From an uncultured Clostridium sp. (GTDB lineage: Bacteria > Bacillota > Clostridia > TANB77 > CAG-508): DNA of 5,352 nucleotides. The notes beneath the pieces were generated by a model. The model did not search any database, was not told the origin of the DNA, and worked only from the letters and a program-made list of their open reading frames with translations. The DNA lies in NCBI GenBank assembly GCA_950059165.1, contig CATLUC010000103.1:1-5352 (forward strand), given 5' to 3'. Both the position numbers and the translations under genes were made by a program. Every line of letters starts with the position of its first letter. The first letter of the stretch is position 1. Of this stretch, positions 1-4,638 are shown one piece after another.

Positions 1-67
1 TTTACCCGTTTATGCAAAATATTAAATTTATTTTTTCAAAAAGTCGAAACTTAAAAAACCATAACTA

Positions 68-96
68 TTGACAAGTGTAATCCTTTCATGTATAAT
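68..96 (+). promoter_or_regulatory. Sigma-A promoter of rpsU, perfect consensus
   Basis: TTGACA at 68-73 and TATAAT at 91-96 are separated by exactly 17 bases, so both hexamers and the spacer match the housekeeping sigma-A consensus. Transcription would start near 103, giving an rpsU leader of about 58 bases. An A/T-rich stretch (31-63) just upstream could act as an UP element. Such a strong promoter fits a ribosomal protein gene. The match is seen directly; activity is inferred. Confidence 0.9.
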
Positions 97-110
97 AATA
101 ACGTTAAAAG

Positions 111-141
111 GGTTATCCCACATACAGATTATGTATGGACC
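111..141 (+). promoter_or_regulatory. Leader hairpin just upstream of the rpsU Shine-Dalgarno
   Basis: CATACA (121-126) pairs with TGTATG (132-137) around a 5-base loop. GGTT (111-114) can close an outer helix with GACC (138-141), leaving a one-sided bulge. The structure ends directly before the very strong ribosome binding site GGAAGGAGGGG (142-152). It could be a translational control or mRNA-stability element of rpsU. It matches no leader family I know, and a short hairpin like this can arise by chance in AT-rich DNA. Confidence 0.35.
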
Positions 142-160
142 GGAAGGAGGGGAATATAAA

Positions 161-331
161 ATGTCAGAGATAAAAGTTAATAATGGTAATATAGAAGATG
201 CCTTAAAAAGGTTTAAAAGACAATGTGCAAGAAATGGAGTACTTCAAGAAGTGCGTAAAAGAGAGCACTATGAAAAACCAAGCGTAAAAAGAAAGAAAAA
301 ATCAGAGGCAGCAAGAAAAAGAAAATTTTAA
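161..331 (+). CDS. rpsU: Small ribosomal subunit protein bS21
   Basis: This encodes a 56-residue, very basic protein of the bS21 family, a component of the 30S subunit near the mRNA exit platform and the anti-Shine-Dalgarno end of 16S rRNA. The family pattern is clear: a short N-terminal strand (SEIKV), then the conserved LKRFKRQCARNGVLQEVRKR stretch, then a Lys/Arg-rich C-terminal tail ending RKRKF. The length matches the usual 57-58 residues. The start is the ATG at 161, 8 bases after a very strong GGAAGGAGGGG site; longer in-frame extensions would run back into the promoter. It lies alone between its own promoter and terminator, without the yqeY-like partner often seen downstream, so it is probably a single-gene transcript. 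Confidence 0.96.
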   Translation: MSEIKVNNGNIEDALKRFKRQCARNGVLQEVRKREHYEKPSVKRKKKSEAARKRKF

Positions 332-337
332 AATGCA

Positions 338-383
338 AAAGTGGTGTTTTATTTGGCTTAAAAAGTCAAAACATCACTTTTTT
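338..383 (+). terminator. Rho-independent terminator of rpsU
   Basis: The 13-base arms 338-350 and 368-380 pair fully apart from one G-T wobble. The 3' arm runs into a T tract (378-383), and a second small helix (GGCTT with AAGTC) can form inside the loop. It begins 6 bases after the rpsU stop codon and should end the rpsU transcript. Confidence 0.9.
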
Positions 384-391
384 GTCTAATT

Positions 392-426
392 AGGAGCAAT
401 TGGGGACATTTCTTTTTGCTCTTTTT
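392..426 (+). repeat. Short hairpin with REP-like GGGGACA core
   Basis: AGGAGCAA (392-399) pairs with TTGCTCTT (416-423) with one G-T wobble, around a loop containing TTGGGGACATTTC, and is followed by T5 (422-426). The inner TTGGGGACA core resembles repeats associated with RAYT/IS200-type transposases in many bacterial genomes; that link comes from my recollection of such repeats, not a search. It could equally serve as a second terminator after rpsU. GGAGCAA recurs at 464-470, before ymfF. Confidence 0.45.
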
Positions 427-444
427 ATAAAAATTTAATAAAAT
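416..444 (+). promoter_or_regulatory. Possible weak promoter for ymfF
   Basis: TTGCTC (416-421) and TAAAAT (439-444) are 17 bases apart. The -10 has one mismatch to consensus; the -35 keeps only the TTG. The -35 is the 3' arm of the hairpin at 392-423. A start near 451 would give a leader of roughly 84 bases before ymfF. No better sigma-A promoter is visible in this gap. Confidence 0.35.
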
Positions 445-534
445 ATATAGTTGTTTTAAGAAAGGAGCAAAATCATCTAAAATGTATATTATAGTGATTT
501 TGTAGTATAATAAATCAAAGGAGGAAGAAGAAAA

Positions 535-1806
535 ATGGAATATAGACAAACAGAATTAAAAAAAGGAATTAAAATACACACAATAAACAATGATAAATTT
601 AAGACAAATTTAATTGCTGTATTTTTAACAACAAAATTAACGAGAGAAAATGTAACCAAAAATGCTGTGATTTCAGCCACTTTAAGGAGAGGTTCTAAAA
701 CAATGCCAACACAAGAAGAAATCAGCAAACAAATGGAAGAAATGTATGGAGCAAGCTTTGATTGTGGATTAGATAAAACAGGAGATAATCAAGTTCTAAA
801 ATTCTATTTAGAAACCATAAATGATGTTTTTCTACCAACAAATGGGGAAGATATGCTAAAAAATTCAATACAAAAATTATTGGAAATCGTATTTAATCCA
901 TATACAGAAAATGAAAGTTTTAAAGAGCAATATATAGAACAAGAAAAAAGCAATATAAAGCAAAGAATTGAAGGAAAAATTGATAACAAAGCAAGATATA
1001 GTTTAGACCGTTGTATAGAAGAAATGTACAAAGGTGAGCCATTTGGATTATACAAAATGGGATATGTAGAAGATTTACAGAAAATAGATGGAAAAAATTT
1101 ATATGAATACTACAAACAACTAATAGATACTTGCAAAATAGATATTTTTGTTTCAGGGATAGTAAATGATGATATAGTATCAATAGTAAGAGAAAACGAA
1201 AATATTACAAAATTAAAAGATAGAATGCCAGATTTTATAATGCCAAAAGAATTAAACAAAGAACTTCCTGAAAAAGAAAACATTGTAACAGAAACTATGG
1301 AAGTAACACAAGGAAAACTAATTGTAGGTTTAAATGTATCTATTGATAATGAAGATTTTAAATATGATGCTTTAATATATAATAGTATTTTAGGAGGAAG
1401 TCCAAATTCTAAAATGTTCCAAAATGTCAGAGAAAAAGCACATCTAGCTTATGTTGCAAGTTCTTCTTATTTCAGATACAAAAACAATATTTTTGTTAAT
1501 TGTGGAATAGAAATAGGAAATTATGAAAAAGCATTAGAATTAATTAAAAAACAAATTGAAGATATGAAAAATGGAGAATTTACTGAAGAAGACATTGAAA
1601 ATGCCAAAAAAGGAATTATAGCAACAATTAAAACAATAGATGATGAACAAGATACAGAAATTACCTATTATTTAGGTCAAGAATTAACAAACAATAGAAT
1701 TTCAATTGATGATTATATCACACGTATTGAGAAAGTAACAAAACAAGATATTCTAAACATTGCAAAAAATGTGGGAATTCATACAATTTATTTTTTAAAG
1801 GACTAG
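535..1806 (+). CDS. ymfF: M16 peptidase-like protein YmfF (EF-P modification associated), non-zinc subunit
   Basis: This is a 423-residue insulinase-family (M16B) protein of the YmfF type, linked genetically in Bacillus subtilis to 5-aminopentanol modification of elongation factor P; the biochemical step is not certain. It has the usual two-domain M16 fold length. The place where active enzymes have HxxEH reads AVISA (about residues 44-48), so it cannot bind zinc there. The C-terminal domain keeps the substrate-binding motif FQNVREKAHLAY, with Arg299 and Tyr306. It is therefore probably the partner half of YmfH. No signal peptide or membrane segment is seen, so it should be cytoplasmic. The ATG at 535 follows AAAGGAGG (518-524) by 10 bases. 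ymfH lies downstream after an unusually long 314-bp gap. Confidence 0.88.
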   Translation: MEYRQTELKKGIKIHTINNDKFKTNLIAVFLTTKLTRENVTKNAVISATLRRGSKTMPTQEEISKQMEEMYGASFDCGLDKTGDNQVLKFYLETINDVFLPTNGEDMLKNSIQKLLEIVFNPYTENESFKEQYIEQEKSNIKQRIEGKIDNKARYSLDRCIEEMYKGEPFGLYKMGYVEDLQKIDGKNLYEYYKQLIDTCKIDIFVSGIVNDDIVSIVRENENITKLKDRMPDFIMPKELNKELPEKENIVTETMEVTQGKLIVGLNVSIDNEDFKYDALIYNSILGGSPNSKMFQNVREKAHLAYVASSSYFRYKNNIFVNCGIEIGNYEKALELIKKQIEDMKNGEFTEEDIENAKKGIIATIKTIDDEQDTEITYYLGQELTNNRISIDDYITRIEKVTKQDILNIAKNVGIHTIYFLKD

Positions 1807-1837
1807 TTTTTATTAAAAATATAAAAATTATTTTTGA

Positions 1838-2050
1838 ACATTTTATATTTTATAAATGTAATAAAATATAAAAATTATCAAAAGCTTTCGGTCAAGCTAA
1901 TTTTAGCATAACTTCTAAATTGATTTTATGGCACCCTTTCACGACTAGCGCGAACATTTTCCATAAAATCAATTAAGAAGTTCTAGCGAAAATTACTTTC
2001 CATTCGCTTTTTTCTAATTTTCATATTTTATTACATAATTATAAAAATGT
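1838..2050. repeat. Long imperfect palindrome between ymfF and ymfH
   Basis: This fills most of the 314-bp gene-free gap 1807-2120. Two 75-base arms, 1857-1931 and 1961-2035, are inverted copies flanking a 29-base centre (1932-1960). Perfect segments are 1918-1931 with 1961-1974 (14 bp), 1910-1916 with 1976-1982 (7 bp), 1898-1904 with 1989-1995 (7 bp), 1880-1885 with 2006-2011 (6 bp), 1871-1877 with 2015-2021 (7 bp) and 1857-1869 with 2023-2035 (13 bp). An outer ACATTTT/AAAATGT pair (1838-1844, 2044-2050) may extend it. No open reading frame is visible inside. It could be a MITE-like mobile repeat or a long structured RNA in the ymfF-ymfH transcript. The pairing is seen directly; the nature is inferred. 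Confidence 0.85.
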
Positions 2051-2120
2051 CTGATGCTAAGATATAGAATTTATTATATTTTAGATAATTAAAAATTAGT
2101 TAAAAAAGGGAGGAAGTAAA

Positions 2121-3386
2121 GTGCAAATTATAGAAAATTCAAAAGTCAAGGAAAAGGTCTATATAGAAAAACTAGAAAATGGTTTAACAGTAATGATAAT
2201 TCCCAAAAAGGGAATTCAAAAAAAATATATGATATGGGGAACACATTATGGTTCTAATGAAAGCAGTTTTATAGTGCCAGGAGAAGAGCAAATAACAAAT
2301 GTACCAAATGGAGTAGCACATTTTTTAGAACATAAATTATTTGAACAAGAAAATGGACAAAACAGTTTAGATGTCTTAACATCATTAGGAGTAGATGCAA
2401 ATGCCTATACAACAAATGACCATACAGCATATTTATTTCAAGGTACAGATAACTTTTATGAAGCAATGGATGAACTTATGGATTATGTACAACACCCATA
2501 TTTTACAGATGAAAATGTAGAAAAAGAAAAAGGTATAATAGGTCAGGAAATCATGATGTATGACGATTATCCAGAGTGGCGAGTATATATAAATGCCTTA
2601 CAAGCAATGTATCACAAAAATCCAGTGAAAATTGATGTAGTAGGAACAATAGAAAGCATTGGGAAAATTGATAAAGATATTTTATATAAATGCTATCAAA
2701 CATTTTACAATCCATCTAATATGACAATGGTATTATGTGGAGATTTTGAGCCAGAAAAGATTTTAGAAGAGGTTAAAAAAAGGTTATTAGATATAAAGCC
2801 AGAAGGAGAAATAAAAAGGATTTATCCAGATGAGCCAGAAGAAATTTTACAAGAAAAAATTGAACAAAAACTAGAAGTAAGTCAAGCTCTATATGCAATA
2901 GGAATAAAAGACACACCAGAATGTGATATGGTAAAAAAACATATTGCAATGGAAATTTTGTTAAACTTATTAATTGGTAGAAGTACTAATTTATATAAAG
3001 AATTATATAATCAAGGAATTATCTACTCACAACCAAGCTTAGAATATGAATTTACTAAAAACTATGCACATGCATTAATTACAGGACAATCAAATGAACC
3101 AGAAATAGTATATCAAAAATTTAAAGAACAAGTGGAAAAGTTTAAAACAGAAGGAATTCCAAAAGAAGACTTTGAACGTATTAAAAAAATGATATATGGT
3201 GGTTATGTAATAGAATATAATGATGCCCAAAATATTGCAAGAATGTTTTTAGCAGATGCAATGAAAGGAATAAATAGTTTTGACTATTTAGAGGAAATAG
3301 ATGGGATTACTGTAGAATATTTAGAACAAATTTTAAAAGATGTCTTTAAAGAAGAAAAAATGGTTCTTTCTATCATAAAAAATTAG
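2121..3386 (+). CDS. ymfH: M16 zinc metallopeptidase YmfH (EF-P modification associated), catalytic subunit
   Basis: This is a 421-residue M16B peptidase-family protein of the YmfH type, partner of YmfF and linked in Bacillus to EF-P lysine modification; its real substrate is unknown. The inverted zinc motif HFLEH is intact: His67 and His71 as ligands, Glu70 as catalytic base, within NGVAHFLEHKLFEQ. The third ligand is probably Glu143 in EKEKGIIGQEIMMYDDYPEW. In the C-terminal domain the usual VREKxGLAY motif reads ELYNQGIIY, so Tyr302 is kept but the Arg is replaced (Leu295). This complements YmfF. No signal peptide is seen. The start is GTG at 2121, 7 bases after GGGAGG (2108-2113). No convincing promoter lies directly upstream, so it may be read through from ymfF across the palindrome. 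A terminator follows 15 bases after the stop. Confidence 0.92.
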   Translation: MQIIENSKVKEKVYIEKLENGLTVMIIPKKGIQKKYMIWGTHYGSNESSFIVPGEEQITNVPNGVAHFLEHKLFEQENGQNSLDVLTSLGVDANAYTTNDHTAYLFQGTDNFYEAMDELMDYVQHPYFTDENVEKEKGIIGQEIMMYDDYPEWRVYINALQAMYHKNPVKIDVVGTIESIGKIDKDILYKCYQTFYNPSNMTMVLCGDFEPEKILEEVKKRLLDIKPEGEIKRIYPDEPEEILQEKIEQKLEVSQALYAIGIKDTPECDMVKKHIAMEILLNLLIGRSTNLYKELYNQGIIYSQPSLEYEFTKNYAHALITGQSNEPEIVYQKFKEQVEKFKTEGIPKEDFERIKKMIYGGYVIEYNDAQNIARMFLADAMKGINSFDYLEEIDGITVEYLEQILKDVFKEEKMVLSIIKN

Positions 3387-3400
3387 GAAGAGATTTGTAA

Positions 3401-3444
3401 AAAAAACAGCATTTTAGATTAAAAAGTAAAGATGCTGTTTTTTT
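3401..3444 (+). terminator. Rho-independent terminator of ymfH
   Basis: AAAAAACAGCAT (3401-3412) is perfectly complementary to ATGCTGTTTTTT (3432-3443). The T tract is 3438-3444. It lies shortly after the ymfH stop at 3386 and separates the ymf genes from the Spo0E-like unit. The A-rich 5' arm means it may also work weakly in the opposite direction. Confidence 0.93.
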
Positions 3445-3455
3445 ATGTCACACTA

Positions 3456-3462
3456 TGTCGAA
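3456..3462 (+). promoter_or_regulatory. Candidate Spo0A box (TGTCGAA)
   Basis: TGTCGAA at 3456-3462 is an exact match to the core recognition sequence of the sporulation regulator Spo0A. It sits 49 bases upstream of the -35 box of a gene whose product should act on Spo0A~P. The only near match I noticed in the window is AGTCGAA (42-48). A 7-base match can occur by chance, so the gene context carries much of the weight. Confidence 0.5.
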
Positions 3463-3511
3463 AAAAGCAAAAAAAAGACGTACGAAAGTTATCAAAAAAC
3501 AGTGAAAATAC

Positions 3512-3540
3512 TTGACTTAAGAGAAATGATGTGGTAATTT
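3512..3540 (+). promoter_or_regulatory. Sigma-A promoter of the Spo0E-like gene, extended -10
   Basis: TTGACT (3512-3517) and TAATTT (3535-3540) are 17 bases apart, each with a mismatch to consensus. A TG at 3532-3533, one base before the -10, makes it an extended -10 promoter. Transcription would start near 3547, about 32 bases before the start codon. Confidence 0.7.
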
Positions 3541-3578
3541 ATAACTAGAAAAAATACCTTGAGAAAGGGTGAAAAGCT

Positions 3579-3758
3579 ATGTTAAATGATGAAATATGTG
3601 AACTAAGGAATAAATTAAACAAAAGCATTGAGCAAGGAGATGACTATAGTATTACTTATCAATTAAGTATAGAATTAGATGAACTAATTGCTAAGTATTA
3701 TAAGGATAACAAAGGTAAAAAAAAACTAGCATTTGATAAAATGTTAGTAAATAGCTAA
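3579..3758 (+). CDS. Spo0E-family aspartyl-phosphate phosphatase (small protein)
   Basis: This is a 59-residue protein beginning MLNDEICELRNKLNKSIE. It shows the family hallmark S-x-x-L-D-x-L-I as LSIELDELIAKYY, with Ser30, Leu33, Asp34 and Ile37. Members are two-helix proteins of about 50-90 residues; Bacillus examples (Spo0E, YisI, YnzD) dephosphorylate the response regulator Spo0A and so hold back sporulation. Helix 1 is about residues 2-18 and helix 2 about 23-43, followed by a Lys-rich tail (KDNKGKKK). The ATG at 3579 follows AAAGGGTG (3564-3571) by 7 bases. It has its own promoter, an upstream 0A box and a distal terminator, so it looks like a single-gene unit. The family call is good; which response regulator it acts on is inferred. 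It is short enough to be missed by common length cut-offs. Confidence 0.82.
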   Translation: MLNDEICELRNKLNKSIEQGDDYSITYQLSIELDELIAKYYKDNKGKKKLAFDKMLVNS

Positions 3759-3901
3759 AAGCTATACACACTTATCTGTCTAATATGTCAAGGTACAAAT
3801 TAATGTAATAGGAAGTTATAGTAGAAATAGAATATTAAATTGTAGCAAAATAAGATAAGAACATAAATATGCTAAAATAATACTAGTTAATTTATTGTAA
3901 T
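3759..3901 (+). other. AT-rich 3' untranslated stretch, no gene seen
   Basis: This 143-base stretch lies between the Spo0E-like stop codon and its terminator. All reading frames are short. ATAGCT-AAA-AGCTAT (3751-3765) forms a 6-bp hairpin across the stop codon but lacks a T tract. No convincing promoter is visible. It would be a long 3' untranslated region, or could hide a small RNA ending at the 3902-3927 terminator. Confidence 0.5.
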
Positions 3902-3927
3902 AAAGCAAGTTCATACTTGCTTTTTTT
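3902..3927 (+). terminator. Rho-independent terminator before rplI
   Basis: AAAGCAAGT (3902-3910) pairs perfectly with ACTTGCTTT (3915-3923) across the 4-base loop TCAT, followed by T's to 3927. It ends transcription from the Spo0E-like gene and isolates it from rplI. Confidence 0.93.
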
Positions 3928-3945
3928 ACTTATTTATAGTAAAAT
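3917..3945 (+). promoter_or_regulatory. Probable promoter of rplI, overlapping the terminator
   Basis: TTGCTT (3917-3922) and TAAAAT (3940-3945) are 17 bases apart. The -35 is built from the 3' arm of the preceding terminator. Transcription would start near 3952, leaving a leader of about 20 bases that holds the AAAGG site (3958-3962). It is the only plausible promoter between the terminator and rplI, and rplI needs one because the terminator cuts it off. Confidence 0.55.
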
Positions 3946-3971
3946 AGTGCAATAAAGAAAGGCGTGATACT

Positions 3972-4415
3972 ATGAAAGTAATATTAAAAGCAAACATTAA
4001 AGGAGTAGGAAAAAAAGATGAAGTAATCAATGCATCAGATGGATATGCAAGAAACTTTTTATTTCCTAAAAATTTAGCAGTAGAAGCAAATAACGAAAAT
4101 ATGTTAAAGCTAAAAGCAAAACAAAATTCAGCCAAATTCCAAAAGGATCAAGAAAAAGAAGAAGCAATGAAAACAGCAGACAAACTATCAAAAATATTAT
4201 TAAAAATACAAGTAAAAGCAGGAGAAAATGGAAAAATATTTGGTGGAGTATCAAGCAAAGAAATCGCTCAAGAACTAGAAAAACAATATAAAATAATAGT
4301 TGATAAAAAGAAAATAGACCTAAAAGAAACTATTAAAACATTAGGAATTCAAACAATTGAAATAAAACTGTTTGAAGGAGTAATAGGAAAATTAAAAATA
4401 GATGTAATATCATAG
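3972..4415 (+). CDS. rplI: Large ribosomal subunit protein bL9
   Basis: This is a 147-residue bL9, a 50S protein bound to 23S rRNA near the L1 stalk base that helps keep reading frame. The N-terminal RNA-binding domain carries the family signature: MKVILKANIKGVGKKDEV, then INASDGYARNFLFPKNLA (about residues 19-36). A long Lys/Glu-rich connecting helix follows (about 41-75). The C-terminal domain contains the conserved GKIFGGVSSKEIAQEL (about 87-102) and ends in IGKLKIDVIS. Length is typical (147-150). The ATG at 3972 is 9 bases after AAAGG. The next gene is dnaB, as in many Firmicutes where rplI and the helicase gene are neighbours. The gdpP gene usual upstream in Bacillus is absent here and replaced by the Spo0E-like unit. 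Confidence 0.97.
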   Translation: MKVILKANIKGVGKKDEVINASDGYARNFLFPKNLAVEANNENMLKLKAKQNSAKFQKDQEKEEAMKTADKLSKILLKIQVKAGENGKIFGGVSSKEIAQELEKQYKIIVDKKKIDLKETIKTLGIQTIEIKLFEGVIGKLKIDVIS

Positions 4416-4440
4416 TATTAATAACAAAAATATTTCATAC

Positions 4441-4460
4441 AATTTTACTAACGTAAAATT
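4441..4460. repeat. Perfect 8-bp hairpin after rplI
   Basis: AATTTTAC (4441-4448) and GTAAAATT (4453-4460) are perfect inverted repeats with a TAAC loop. They sit 25 bases after the rplI stop. No T tract follows, so it is not a classical terminator; it could protect the rplI mRNA 3' end. Confidence 0.55.
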
Positions 4461-4480
4461 AGCGAGTAAACAAATACGAG

Positions 4481-4529
4481 GCATGAAAAGAAACCTAAAA
4501 AGTCATAAAATTTTAGTCGTGCTTCTTTT
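4481..4529 (+). terminator. Possible weak terminator between rplI and dnaB
   Basis: GCATGA (4481-4486) pairs with TCGTGC (4517-4522) with one T-G wobble. CTAAAA (4495-4500) pairs with TTTTAG (4511-4516), which stacks directly on the outer helix on the 3' side. The tail TTCTTTT (4523-4529) is interrupted and the helix is bulged, so termination may be partial and let some transcripts reach dnaB. I see no convincing separate promoter for dnaB in this 223-bp gap. Confidence 0.45.
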
Positions 4530-4638
4530 GCTATAAATGCAATAAAAAATAAAGATTATCAATTTGCCTACATAATTACAAAACAATGTTAGGTATTGAA
4601 GTAAATGTAATGTGAAAAATAGAAATTGGAGGGAAAAG

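Noticed and set aside
42..48. AGTCGAA upstream of the rpsU promoter as a second Spo0A box.
   Set aside because: It has one mismatch in the 7-base core and there is no reason in context for Spo0A to control rpsU.
68..160. An in-frame 31-residue N-terminal extension of the rpsU reading frame starting at TTG 68.
   Set aside because: It would start on the -35 box of the rpsU promoter, lacks a ribosome binding site and does not belong to bS21, whereas ATG 161 has a perfect site.
506..511. TATAAT just before ymfF as a -10 box.
   Set aside because: No usable -35 lies 16-18 bases upstream, and a start near 518 would fall on the Shine-Dalgarno of ymfF.
358..728. Overlapping minus-strand open frames around the start of ymfF.
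   Set aside because: They are antisense to clear genes and hairpins, have no ribosome binding sites and read as low-complexity hydrophobic sequence.
804..1183. Minus-strand frames inside ymfF (and similar ones at 2269-2466, 3926-4254, 4503-4688 and 4782-5045).
   Set aside because: They lie opposite convincing genes, with compositions expected from the complement of AT-rich coding DNA and no family features.
1815..1878. Direct repeat AATATAAAAATTAT (1818-1831 and 1865-1878) as a target-site duplication of the palindrome.
   Set aside because: The second copy lies inside the left arm rather than on the far side of the element, and the sequence is simple A/T.
1857..2035. CRISPR array, tRNA or riboswitch as an explanation of the palindrome.
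   Set aside because: There are no regularly spaced direct repeats, no cloverleaf and no aptamer core that I recognise; the pattern is one pair of long inverted arms.
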